A DNA stretch of 64,000 nt from positions 1,017,001 to 1,081,000 of the forward strand of contig OZ037905.1 in the NCBI GenBank assembly GCA_964035575.1, given 5' to 3'. Below the pieces are notes generated by a model. It searched no databases. It had not been told where the DNA came from and worked only from the letters and a program-made list of their open reading frames with translations. Positions 50,127 to 59,224 of this stretch are shown in pieces. The stretch is from Rhynchopus sp. YZ270_cl-10 (taxonomy: Eukaryota > Euglenozoa > Diplonemea > Diplonemida > Diplonemidae). Position numbers and translations under genes: made by a program. The stretch's first letter is position 1; the number at the start of each line of letters is the position of its first letter.

Positions 50127-51701
50127 TCAATCCTCCAATTCATCTCCATTCACTGAGACTTTTGCATCACCCTGGGTGTCTGACATATGATAGACCTCTT
50201 GCTCAAGGTCCTCCTCTGTGGCTTTGCTCTCCATCTCGAGGATCTCATCTGCGACAGACTCCGTAAAGGGTGTGAGCTGGTAGGAAGGCGTTTCAGGCTC
50301 TTCGGGTGCAAAGAGACAGCACCCGATACGGTGTGTCGCCCTGCGCACCTGAGGAAGCAGGAAGAACAGTGGAATCCCCGACGCCGTTGCTACATAAGAA
50401 ATTACCGTAGGTGCTGTCCGCTTCACCAAAGGGGACAACACTAAAATCGCAGAAAACGCAATAAAAAAGACCGGGTAAGCAAGCGACACCCTCGCTTCAG
50501 TGTGCGGCGCACTCTTGTTCAATCTTTTGTACAACAGACCTCCCGCCACCATACTATAAAAAATGTATGTCGCAGACCCAAAGTAAAGAAGCAACTGCTC
50601 AAACGGAATAAATATAATAAAAAGGGCGGCAAAAAGGCATTGACAGAATATTGCACGTTGCGGCGTGTTTCTCTTTGACTCAAACCCGAAATAGTGTGGA
50701 AGATAGCTGGAGTTGCTACCATGTTGGACTATACGGGGAATCGAGTACAGACTGCCATTACACGAACCAAACGTCGAAATCGTTACTATCACTGCACCGA
50801 GCACTTTACCATAGTGTTTGTGCTCTTCCCCGAACATTGCACTCAGGTATTCTACCACGATTGTGTCGCTCCCTGCCTGCTCGATGGGCAGCATCATTGT
50901 GTAGGCAGAGGTCAACGCCACGTACAGCCCCGCCACCAAAGCAATCCCCAGCAGTACAACCCTATTCGAATTTTCCGTCTTCTTCAAATCAACTACAATG
51001 TACGCAATCATCACCCACCCATCATACGCCCACAGCGCATTCAGAAACGCCTCACCCCAATCCCCGACTACATCAGACGTTCCCGCAAACCCCATATTCG
51101 ATACGTAAACAGGGGGGAAGGTGTTGTTGGTTGTCATATCGTCTGTCACATCTTCATCGGTGCCTGAAGGAGACATAATGAGGAAAGGGATGATTGCGAG
51201 GACCAGACCGATAATGCAAATTACTTTGATGACCGTGACGATGCGTTGTAAGGTGGCTGCGTGTGAAGCGGAGTAGGCGTTGAGCATAGCGAGGCTTAGC
51301 ATGCCGAGAAGGGCAGGGAGGTTGGAGAGGAAGGTGTCCGTGGGGAGGGAGAGGGCGGCATTCAGGTTGTCGCCAAAAATGCTGCAGATGATGGCGGTGG
51401 TGGCAGGTTTGGTGACCAAAGCGCTCACCCAGATGAAGCAGAACCCAGCCACGTCCCCCCACAGCTCGCGAACAAACATCGCCTCCCCGCCCTGCTTCTT
51501 CTCATACCATTGCCCAACCTCTGCATAACACAGCCCCCCAGCAGCAGCAACAAACGCAGCCAGCACCCACACCAACAGCGCCGCCCCGCCGGACCCAGCG
51601 TTCACCACAACCTTCCCAGGGGAGCTGTATATCCCGCTCCCAATGCAGGTTCCAGCCACGTATGTGATGGCTGTGAACTCAGTAATATAATTTCGAGTCA
51701 T
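50127..51701 (-). CDS. Amino-acid permease, APC superfamily (LAT-like)
   Basis: 524 residues, about twelve membrane spans. The first helix contains the substrate-binding glycine motif GTCIGSGIYSSPG, and NAGSGGAALLVWVLAA follows, as in L-type and y+L-type amino-acid transporters. These catalyse amino-acid exchange or uptake across the plasma or lysosomal membrane. Other matching parts are CYAEVGQW in helix 3 and ALWAYDGWVMIAYIVVDLKK in the helix 6 region. A short acidic C-terminal tail ends SVNGDELED. No heavy-chain partner is present in the window. Substrate is not predictable beyond neutral or cationic amino acids. Unspliced, start MTRNYITEFTAITYVAGT. Confidence 0.88.
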   Translation of the reverse strand: MTRNYITEFTAITYVAGTCIGSGIYSSPGKVVVNAGSGGAALLVWVLAAFVAAAGGLCYAEVGQWYEKKQGGEAMFVRELWGDVAGFCFIWVSALVTKPATTAIICSIFGDNLNAALSLPTDTFLSNLPALLGMLSLAMLNAYSASHAATLQRIVTVIKVICIIGLVLAIIPFLIMSPSGTDEDVTDDMTTNNTFPPVYVSNMGFAGTSDVVGDWGEAFLNALWAYDGWVMIAYIVVDLKKTENSNRVVLLGIALVAGLYVALTSAYTMMLPIEQAGSDTIVVEYLSAMFGEEHKHYGKVLGAVIVTISTFGSCNGSLYSIPRIVQHGSNSSYLPHYFGFESKRNTPQRAIFCQCLFAALFIIFIPFEQLLLYFGSATYIFYSMVAGGLLYKRLNKSAPHTEARVSLAYPVFFIAFSAILVLSPLVKRTAPTVISYVATASGIPLFFLLPQVRRATHRIGCCLFAPEEPETPSYQLTPFTESVADEILEMESKATEEDLEQEVYHMSDTQGDAKVSVNGDELED

Positions 51702-52030
51702 AGTGTAAAAAAAAAGCTACAAAAAGTTGACCCTGAAAGAATTTTGGGGGAGTTTTTGCATCGGATTGGAGACTGTCCCCTCTTTGAAGGGGTCTGTTGT
51801 GGTGATATGGGATGAGATGACAAACCTCTAGACAAAGAGCGGATCACTTTCTTATTATACCTCTATTCCGTTCGTTATGACCCTTTTTTTTTTTTGTGCT
51901 GAAAAGCAGCTACTTTCCACAACTGTCTAACCCCCGCAGCCTGATGGAAATCAGACACCCCTTTCTTTTACAACATATCTTATTGGTAGCTTCTAAAAAT
52001 AGTCATCATCGGCCAACACACCACTCCTTT
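51702..52030. other. Short spacer
   Basis: AT-rich leader of the permease and 3' flank of the next gene. No feature seen. Confidence 0.5.
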
Positions 52031-52996
52031 TTACCACATCACGCCACCACTGCGTCTGGAGCTATGTCTTCTGTCTCTTCTGTGTTCCCCACCCCTCTCC
52101 TTCCCGGTGCTTCCCCTGCTGGTCTCTGCCCGCATCCGCGTCTGCTGCTCTTCACAGGCACGCACAACGGACCCCACCGTCTCCACATTGCTTCCGTGAA
52201 AAGCGCTTTCTCCTCCTCCTCCTCCCCCTCCTCCCCCCCCCTCTCCTTGTACACTTGCCTCCGCATCCCCGTCCCCTTCCCTCCGGCGCCGTCGGTGGCG
52301 TGACATTTTTGATAACCTCGAGGCACGTGATAGACTTAACGAAGTCGGAGGAGATGACACACTGCTCGGAGGGGATGGGAAGCGGTTCGATGAGGTGGCG
52401 TCGACCCCACCACTTCCCCGTCTGCTTGTTGCTGGCGGGGCACCGTAGGTCACAGAGGGCTCGCGGGAGGTGAAGGACCGAGCTGTGATGGAGGAGCGTG
52501 AGTCTTCGTGGTTCTGTGTGCGAACGGGGCGCCCGTCTGCCCCGTGAGAGGGGCAGTAGCTTGTTGTTGTGGTGCTTTCTAGGTAGGATAGGGTCGAGAC
52601 ATCGTCTGTCGTGCCGTGCAGAGCCCGCGCACCCTTTCCTTTCATGCATCCTTCGTTTCTATCGCGACCACGGCGAAGATACGGTTTGTTTGGTGGTGGT
52701 GTAGGTGCCGGAAGGTGCAAAGCGCTTACATCAAACATCGCCAATGCATGAAACGGAGGCGATGCTGGTAAGGTCGCGTCGACCCATTTGCTCTTCAGTG
52801 CAAGCTTCGGTTTGATAACATCGGCCACACCATGGCCTATGCTGGCACATTGTACGTCGGGTGCTTGAGGCGCAAATCGTGTTACATCCACATCACCAAA
52901 CACATCTGCACGAACCTGGCGTTCTCGGTGAATCGCCTGTTTCAACATATCAGATCGCATTACACCTAATCCATATTCTCGTTGTTGAAACGCCAT
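52031..52996 (-). CDS. Disordered Ser/Arg/Gly-rich hypothetical protein
   Basis: 321 residues without a recognised domain. The N-terminal 90 residues (MAFQQREYGLGVMRSD ... KPKLALKSKWVDATLP) look partly folded. The rest is low complexity: Pro-rich, then Ser/Arg-rich, then a basic RHRRRRREG patch and a Gly run. The C-terminal third has strongly biased composition and might not all be translated. No membrane span or signal. Function unknown. It sits in the same orientation as its neighbours. Confidence 0.6.
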   Translation of the reverse strand: MAFQQREYGLGVMRSDMLKQAIHRERQVRADVFGDVDVTRFAPQAPDVQCASIGHGVADVIKPKLALKSKWVDATLPASPPFHALAMFDVSALHLPAPTPPPNKPYLRRGRDRNEGCMKGKGARALHGTTDDVSTLSYLESTTTTSYCPSHGADGRPVRTQNHEDSRSSITARSFTSREPSVTYGAPPATSRRGSGGVDATSSNRFPSPPSSVSSPPTSLSLSRASRLSKMSRHRRRRREGDGDAEASVQGEGGGGGGGGGGESAFHGSNVETVGSVVRACEEQQTRMRAETSRGSTGKERGGEHRRDRRHSSRRSGGVMW

Positions 52997-53226
52997 GATA
53001 CAAATGCTGGAATAAAATGAGATTTTTTTTAGGATGCAGGATGCAGGATGCAGGATTGAGAAGGGGAGACAAATTTTTTTTTCCAGAAAAATGCTTTTTT
53101 TTTTTTGTTACAGCGTGAAAAATATATGGCAAATAAAATATGGATAGGAACAAATAATGGTTTTGTTTTGTCGACAATTACCACAAAGGTGGGAGGGGAA
53201 TAGGATGTTTATAGTTCATTTTTTTT

Positions 53227-53352
53227 TGAAAACTTGGTTGTATTAGTGTAGCCACCCCTAGAGTGTGCTCCACGATTTTTTTTTTTTGACAAATTGTTGG
53301 AGTAGTGTAGTTGCCTCGGGTTGTGTTGCCAACAGTTTGTGCAATCTCCGCT
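53227..53352 (+). repeat. D-E composite repeat unit
   Basis: Family D (53227-53276) and family E (53287-53352) are joined by a T-run. The E copy is the closest relative of 4240-4302. Confidence 0.75.
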
Positions 53353-53611
53353 TTTAAATCAAAAATTTTGGGTGACGGTCTAAAACACCGACAAATCAGG
53401 TTGGTGCAGAAATGAAGCAGGATAGTGGTGTTTTTACACATTTTTGTCTTTTACCTGGAGAGGGTGTACAAAGGCGCACTCTTTTGGTTTGCAAATGGAG
53501 GATGCGTACTGGGAAGATTCACTGTCCATACGCAGTTTTTCGCGGGATTATCGAGTCTGTGCTAATAACGGTCACTCCCCCTTCTCGCTAGGTAATCGTA
53601 GAAAAATAAAA

Positions 53612-53651
53612 GTAGAGTTGAAATACAACCCTCTCGTGAACAGAGTACCTC
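53612..53651 (+). repeat. Dispersed repeat, family B (short)
   Basis: AGAGTTGAAATACAACCCTC, TCGTGAACAGAGTACCT. Confidence 0.6.
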
Positions 53652-53717
53652 AAAAAAGAGTTGTGCAAACAAACGCTTCATATCCCGATCCCCTCCTCTT
53701 TTAAGATTTTCCTCAAA

Positions 53718-54146
53718 TCACATTACAGAGCATTGCTTTGGTTTGAGAGTTTCGACTGTTACTAGGGCGCCAGGTTGGAAGTTTTTGGGTGCAACAGGGC
53801 CACCAAGAAGAACGACGTCATCGCCTGATGCTTCGTAGTCTTCTGACTGGTCGTCGTGCCCTACGATGGTCACCTTCGCTTTGCATTGATAGAGACAGAT
53901 GTTAACCAGCTCAAAGGGACGCTGGCACGCAGGGCACAGTACCTTCTCAGACATAACGTCGTCGTTCACCACAAAACACCCCTTCCCCCTATTGCACACC
54001 ACATCCCCACCCACAGCACTGCAGTCCTTCGACGCACACCGCCCCTTATATGACACGCCACACCTCACAACATTCGGGCCCCCTGTGGATTCATGCGTTT
54101 TCACGCGTTTTACCTTACTGCAATCTACACCTTTGAGAACACCCAT
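53718..54146 (-). CDS. Small Cys-rich, probably zinc-binding protein
   Basis: 142 residues. The pattern CGVSYKGRCASKDCSA, then VLCPACQRPFELVNICLYQC, looks like a two-part zinc-binding module. It resembles small protist proteins in which G-x-C-x-N-x-x-C and C-P-x-C motifs precede a K-V-x-I-x-G strand, sometimes fused to ubiquitin-like domains (recalled from family resemblance, not tested). No such fusion is present here. The C-terminal half (QSEDYEASGDDVVLLGGP ... KQCSVM) is acidic. The terminal CSVM is a CaaX-like box, so prenylation is possible. Unspliced. Confidence 0.72.
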   Translation of the reverse strand: MGVLKGVDCSKVKRVKTHESTGGPNVVRCGVSYKGRCASKDCSAVGGDVVCNRGKGCFVVNDDVMSEKVLCPACQRPFELVNICLYQCKAKVTIVGHDDQSEDYEASGDDVVLLGGPVAPKNFQPGALVTVETLKPKQCSVM

Positions 54147-54204
54147 TTCTGTTAAGGTGTGTAGGAGAAAGGGGTGAGTACTAAGGGGGTTTAGGGGGGG
54201 GATC

Positions 54205-54264
54205 TTCTTGGGCCATATTCGGCCTATATTCGGATCCGAATATAGGCCGAATATGGCCCAAGAA
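54205..54264. repeat. Perfect 60-bp palindrome
   Basis: TTCTTGGGCCATATTCGGCC ... centred on GGATCC ... with the exact inverse to 54264. No spacer. It could extrude as a cruciform. Confidence 0.9.
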
Positions 54265-54301
54265 TTTTGGGATCCGAATTTTGGGCGAATATGTATTCGC
54301 G

Positions 54302-54341
54302 CATACCTAGAAGGCGAATATGTATTCGCCTTCTAGGTATG
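54302..54341. repeat. Perfect 19-bp stem with 2-base loop
   Basis: CATACCTAGAAGGCGAATA, TG, then the exact inverse. It lies next to the TIR element that begins at 54346. Confidence 0.9.
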
Positions 54342-54345
54342 TCTA

Positions 54346-54668
54346 GTGGTGGCTGTATTGTGATAACTGCCCATCATAATACATAATACACATCACAATA
54401 CAGCTGCCGGGGCAGGCAGAAATGTTTTGGAAGACACTCGCCGGTTGCTGCGCGAAATCGGGGACAAGGTTTCTAGTGAAGAAACTGCCTCAGAGGGGGA
54501 AGGTGTGGTGTGCATCACGTTTTGTAGTGTCGTCAATCAGTCACAAAACAAAAGCATGTTTCTGTACACCCAAAAAAAACGGATGCTTTTACATGTCAAC
54601 AGACGGGCAGCTGTGTTGTGATGTGTATTATGTATTATGATGGGCAGTTATCACAATACAGCCACCAC
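54346..54668. mobile_element. TIR element with about 70-bp inverted repeats
   Basis: Left arm GTGGTGGCTGTATTGTGATA ... CATCACAATACAGCTGCC and right arm GGCAGCTGTGTTGTGATG ... TATCACAATACAGCCACCAC are inverse over about 70 bp with one or two mismatches. TA flanks both sides, within CTAG. The interior (about 200 bp) has a 64-codon frame with no known domain. Probably a non-autonomous element. Confidence 0.85.
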
Positions 54669-54767
54669 TAGGGATCCAGTGGGAGGTGGGGTGATTTTTT
54701 TAAGTTTCAAAGTGATTTGGAGAGAGAGAGGGAGGGGGGAAGGGGCTTTCGTTTTTGCGTGGGTATT

Positions 54768-54826
54768 AAACTTGGCTTGGAATGCAACAGCCTGCTCGTG
54801 ACAGAATACCTTGGTACCCGGTGGGG
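54768..54826 (+). repeat. Dispersed repeat, family B (diverged)
   Basis: CTTGGCTTGGAATGCAACAG, CCTGCTCGTGACAGAATACC, TTGGTACCCGGTGGGG. Confidence 0.55.
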
Positions 54827-54958
54827 ATTAAATATGTTAAATTATTCGGTGCTGAAAAAAAAAAGAAATCCAAATTATGAGAAAAATGGTGGGACAGAGA
54901 AAGAAAATAATCAGCGTTGTGTATCTAACGTTAATGATCGCAATCAAAAGAGAGAAAA

Positions 54959-55000
54959 GTTCGGCAAGATGATCCTAAGCCTCGCTTGGCGAGCTTGAAA
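54959..55000 (+). repeat. Dispersed hairpin repeat, family A
   Basis: GTTCGGCAAGATGATCCTAA, GCCTCGCTTGGCGAGC. The loop differs from other copies. Confidence 0.6.
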
Positions 55001-55022
55001 TAAAAGGGGGGGAGAATCGGTA

Positions 55023-55285
55023 TTGATGCAGACACCTCCGACTGACCCACTGTACGATGCCAGCCATCTGGATGAAAGCACAAAAAAAAAAAAGGTTGAT
55101 GCTACAAACGCCTCTGGGACGCAGGCACTGACACTCCGCGGGTTATCGAACCCCGGCGTGTTGCATATGGATGGGGAAAAAAAAAAGTTGACTTGAAATA
55201 CAAAGCCCTCTCGTGAACAGTGTATATTTGACCCGGGTGTACCTCAACCATGCAGTCCTACATCCATTTTCGTGGTTTACATCTG
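55023..55285 (+). repeat. C-F-B repeat cluster
   Basis: Full copies of family C (55023-55082), family F (55100-55168) and family B (55187-55285) follow one another, separated only by A-runs, all on the plus strand. This is the best place to define the three consensus sequences. Confidence 0.8.
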
Positions 55286-55654
55286 ATTAAAAAAGCAAGA
55301 CAGTGTTGGCAATTGTTACAAACATTAAGACCTGCTCAACGGGAATACAGGTGTCAACACTCTGCCTGTTACAGCAGAAGAAAAATAAACACAGTAATCA
55401 CGTTGACAGACAAATAGGAAAAAAGCACCCCCACCTCTCCACATATTCTCATCACGAGACCACACAACAGTGAGAGAAGACAAACCCCCCCTCCCTCTCC
55501 CCCTTCCCTTCCCCTTCCCCCCTCAATCCCAAATAAGAGAGACTTTTATCAGTGCCAATAAACACATCGAAAGGAACCGCTTTTTGTCATTCTTTCTCTC
55601 AGAATATTTTTTTTTTCCAAAAAAAAAAATAAAAACTCTAAAGTTCTAAAAACC

Positions 55655-58621
55655 CTAAAAATTCGGGTTGAAATGAATCGAAGGCTTCCCTGTACCTTCT
55701 GTGAAGAGCGACCCGCTTTCTGCCCCAGGGGTTTGCGGGACGATCAGCGCCTCCTCCTCTCTGTTCCCCTCCTCCTCCTCATCCTCCTCATCCTCTTCAC
55801 TCTTGCCATCTGCGCCGCCTTGGAGCGGAACGTCTGTAACAGTGTGCTCCCCCTCCTGGAGCACCACCTTCACCAGCCGCCCTCTCTCGTTCATATACCC
55901 TGGGGGAGGGTGCTCGAGGAGGTGCAGACGGTTCCACAGATCATATCGGGTAACAATCCCGGTGACCTGATGGTCGCTGTCTACGACCACCATGTGACGC
56001 ATGCCGACTGCACGGAATAGTTTGTAGCAGCGTTCAAAGGAGAAGTTGTCGGGAACCAAAAAGGGTTGTGGGTTCATATAGGGGCGGAGGTCGAGGAAGG
56101 ACTTTGTGTCGTTTTCTTCAAATGCAGAAATGATTCGCGCAAGACCTTCCTGCCCACGGAGGCTGCGGTAGTCTGTGTAGGGGTGGTTGAACTGATCCCA
56201 GGTAATGACGTCTGCTGACGAGGCAGCGTCGTGCACAGCCATGGTAGGGAGGCTGAGCATGTCGCGGGTGTGTGTGATGCGGACCTCGGTGATGGTTGTT
56301 GTGTCTTGGTTGACGGGGCTGTACTCAACCTCGCCATGTACCTTGTCAAGCCCTTCGTTGTGCATGACCTCTAGAAGCTTTTCGCCATCAGGAAAGAAAG
56401 ACAGCTTCTGTTTGTATTTCAAATGGCTGAGGATCGCTTTGTCTACGAGGACCGTGCGGGTCCTCATGAATTTGCGTTTTGAAAGCAAAGCGAGCAGTCT
56501 GCTGCGTGTCATCAGGCCGTCGTGGTCGTTCCCAAAGTGCTGCGAATCGTGCCGACAAACCGGAAACCCGCAAAACGAATTGTCAGACAAAATGCGTACT
56601 ATAGTGCTCACCTTCTCCACCGGAGACAACGTGGTCAGATTCTTCTTCTTCGTCATAAAATCCTTTACACAGGTATTCCTCACTACCTTCCTTGGTATCG
56701 AATGCTCCAAAAACGCGAGATGCCTGAACTCTATGTGCTCATCATAGATCCCCTTATTGAAGTAGTCCCCCACTAACTTTGCTGTCATGATCGCAAGCAT
56801 AAGGGGCAATGCATAGGCAATATCTCTCGTCGCCTCAATCAAAATCACTGCAAGCGAGAACGTCAACCTGCAAACCCCCGCAAGAAACGCGGCAGCACCC
56901 ACCAACGCATAGGTCCCCGGATGCAGATTCTGAAACGTATGATAAGGGATTTCCTTGATAAGCTGTCCTGCTATTCTGCCGAAGACAGCACCGCTCACTA
57001 AGGAAGGAACGAAAAGCCCGGAGGGCACTGCCACACCGTAGGTCGACACCATCAATAATAGATAAAATAATCCGTGAATGAAAAGCGCGGATGTCTCTAA
57101 ATGGCCTTCAAAGTGGAATAACAGCCGCAACGATTTTGCGGCAGAGTTCAGCTGCAACGTCGCAAGAGTGTTGAAGGTTGAGTTTCCACTGTCCGTTTCT
57201 GCGAACCGTTTTTCGTTGTGCATATAGTTTGCGTAGGCAGTAAAAAACGCGGTAGTAACCTGCTCATTATCAACACACCCAGGGTTACTCACAAAGGTCT
57301 CATCCAACGACGCAGACGACGAAGTACTAGAAGAACCATCAGTAGGCTCATAAGAGCAAATAGGTGATATCCCCCCGACACTCACCCAGACCACAAGACT
57401 CACTGCGACACCGATGAGAATCGCTTCAATGAACTTCATCCCTCTCACCTGGACAGCGCTGTATCTTGGAGCCTCCCCTGGTCGCAGCGCCTTAGACCCT
57501 CCAGCATAAATCTTTTTCCTCAACTTCGTAATCTGCATATTGGTTGCGTTAAAGAGGGCCCCCATGAGACCTCCCATCACCCCTATCAAGATAAACCAGG
57601 GCACTTCAACTACCTTGAATGGAACTACTCTGCCTTCCGAGAAATCACCGAAATCGATCATACCGGGGCTGTTTAGGGAGTGTTGTCCATTTGCTTCTCC
57701 GGTAAGAAGCGCCATGGTAAATGCACAGACGATGCTGCAAAAAAAGATCTTCCAGGTAAGGACCACATCCCAGTAGGAGCAGCCTTCCTCAAGAGCGAAG
57801 AGCACACCTCCAACGGGGGCACCAAAAGCAGCAGAAACACCGGCCGCAGCGCCGCAGGAGATGAAATCACGTTTGTTCTTGTCATCCCTAAACGGAACAA
57901 AGTATTTGTGCAACATCTTCTCAGCCCACATATTTTTGACAGGAAAAATTCCTTGAGACACACCCGACGCTATGATTGCCCCTGAATGAATCATCGGCCC
58001 TTCTTTACCACAGGGGAGACCTGCGGAGACACTGAATAACACCCCTGACGCCTTTGCGATCAACGTTTTGAGGCCAAGAATCCGTGGTAAACGGAGGCCA
58101 TTCAAATAGCATTTAATCTCGGGAATGCCTGACCCGCCTGCCACCGGAGCTACCGCAACACAGAAAGCGGCGACAGCAACAAACCCAACGTTGATCCCTA
58201 AGAGGTGAACATACGGGGCAGAGCTTGTGTCGGTTTCAAGCATGTGGATGACGTGGTGGTTCTTCCAATGACTCAGCTTTTCTACCATTTCATTAATAAA
58301 ATACGCAACAAGCGCGGTCAGCACGCCAATCAAAAAGATCAACGCCCAAGCAAATTTTTGATAATTCCCTACATTGTTCTCATCGTACATAGCCTCCTTG
58401 AACCTCCGATACGACGCGTTTTCACAAGCATCATAATTGCATGTAGGAAACTCAGATGTGGGCAGCGAAATGTTGTTTTCCCCATCAACGTACTCATGCA
58501 GCAGAACACTGTCGTCGCGTGTCAAACCATCCTGGTTGGTAGACTCAACCCTGGGCATTGACGAGCATGAAGAGAACACAACACCTTTCTTGGGTTTGCC
58601 GTCGATGGTGGAGTTCAGCAT
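55655..58621 (-). CDS. ClC-family chloride/proton transporter (ClC-6/7 type)
   Basis: 988 residues. Conserved anion-pathway motifs are GSGIPEIKCYLNG (163-), GKEGPMIHSGA (205-, with gating Glu 207) and GVAVPSGLFVPS (529-540). AAFGAPVGGVLFALEEG and the following YWDVVLTWKIFF closely follow the lysosomal ClC-7 pattern, including the second Glu expected of Cl-/H+ exchangers. This is therefore probably an endolysosomal or contractile-vacuole antiporter rather than a channel. Two CBS domains occupy about 650-720 and 860-915. The C-terminal tail is a poly-Glu/Asp stretch of about 20 residues, then IHFNPNF. A long insert (425-510) between transmembrane helices is unusual. The leader contains a CCCTGCAG acceptor-like site 70 bases upstream. 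No intron. Confidence 0.95.
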   Translation of the reverse strand: MLNSTIDGKPKKGVVFSSCSSMPRVESTNQDGLTRDDSVLLHEYVDGENNISLPTSEFPTCNYDACENASYRRFKEAMYDENNVGNYQKFAWALIFLIGVLTALVAYFINEMVEKLSHWKNHHVIHMLETDTSSAPYVHLLGINVGFVAVAAFCVAVAPVAGGSGIPEIKCYLNGLRLPRILGLKTLIAKASGVLFSVSAGLPCGKEGPMIHSGAIIASGVSQGIFPVKNMWAEKMLHKYFVPFRDDKNKRDFISCGAAAGVSAAFGAPVGGVLFALEEGCSYWDVVLTWKIFFCSIVCAFTMALLTGEANGQHSLNSPGMIDFGDFSEGRVVPFKVVEVPWFILIGVMGGLMGALFNATNMQITKLRKKIYAGGSKALRPGEAPRYSAVQVRGMKFIEAILIGVAVSLVVWVSVGGISPICSYEPTDGSSSTSSSASLDETFVSNPGCVDNEQVTTAFFTAYANYMHNEKRFAETDSGNSTFNTLATLQLNSAAKSLRLLFHFEGHLETSALFIHGLFYLLLMVSTYGVAVPSGLFVPSLVSGAVFGRIAGQLIKEIPYHTFQNLHPGTYALVGAAAFLAGVCRLTFSLAVILIEATRDIAYALPLMLAIMTAKLVGDYFNKGIYDEHIEFRHLAFLEHSIPRKVVRNTCVKDFMTKKKNLTTLSPVEKVSTIVRILSDNSFCGFPVCRHDSQHFGNDHDGLMTRSRLLALLSKRKFMRTRTVLVDKAILSHLKYKQKLSFFPDGEKLLEVMHNEGLDKVHGEVEYSPVNQDTTTITEVRITHTRDMLSLPTMAVHDAASSADVITWDQFNHPYTDYRSLRGQEGLARIISAFEENDTKSFLDLRPYMNPQPFLVPDNFSFERCYKLFRAVGMRHMVVVDSDHQVTGIVTRYDLWNRLHLLEHPPPGYMNERGRLVKVVLQEGEHTVTDVPLQGGADGKSEEDEEDEEEEGNREEEALIVPQTPGAESGSLFTEGTGKPSIHFNPNF

Positions 58622-59224
58622 GGTTGGGATAGGGAGAGGAGGGGGGCGGAGGGGAGGGGGGAGGGGGGAGGGGAGGGGGGAGGGGAGCCTGCAGGGTGGA
58701 AGGAAATGGGGATATTAGAGTGAAGTGCGGTGCATAAAATATTGACGTGAAAAAACAAAAAACAAAAAAGCCCTCTCGTTGAGCAGTGTCGAAGAATACG
58801 CTTAGCAATGGAGCAAAGGAGTCTACAGTGGTGGCGAGTGGCTTCTGCTGTGACTTCTGCCCAGTGTACCCTGAATGTCAACGCTGAGAGATCAGGTCAA
58901 GCGCGGGTAAGGAGATGGTGTGGTTATTGAATAGGAAATAAAGTTGCCCTTTTTTTATAATCTCTTTCTTTAGTATTTTGGTCGTTGTGCAAACCCGCAA
59001 ACCCGGCAAAAGGAAAAAAGAAAAGAAGAAGAAAACCAGCGGCGAAAGAAACGATTGCGTCATACTATTCTCATCTGAGGTATATGATTTAATCTGGAAG
59101 AGAAAAAAAAAGAAAGAATAAATGGTTTATAAGATGACCCATAAGCCCTCATGCTTGGTCACCTTGATCACATTCGTTATCGAAAAAGGTTGTGAGATGG
59201 ATGAACCTCTATTTGGAAAAAAAA
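58622..59224. other. Spacer
   Basis: 5' leader of the ClC gene (G/A-rich tract on the plus strand), a fragment resembling family B (AAAAAGCCCTCTCGTTGAGC, about 58765) and a family A copy (59124-59174). Confidence 0.5.
59124..59174 (+). repeat. Dispersed hairpin repeat, family A
   Basis: GGTTTATAAGATGACCCATA, AGCCCTCATGCTTGGTCACC, TTGATCACA. One of the best-preserved copies. Confidence 0.75.

Larger units (their letters stand above)
52997..53717. other. Spacer with D-E composite repeat
   Basis: Contains a GGATGCAGGAT triplication (about 53030-53055), a family I-like TCGACAATTACC at 53170, the D-E unit at 53227-53352 and a family B copy (53612-53651). No exon supported. Confidence 0.5.
54147..55654. 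other. Spacer with palindromes, a MITE and repeats
   Basis: No host gene is supported. It holds the palindromes at 54205-54264 and 54302-54341, the TIR element 54346-54668, family B (54768), family A (54959) and a contiguous C-F-B cluster (55023-55285). Confidence 0.6.
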
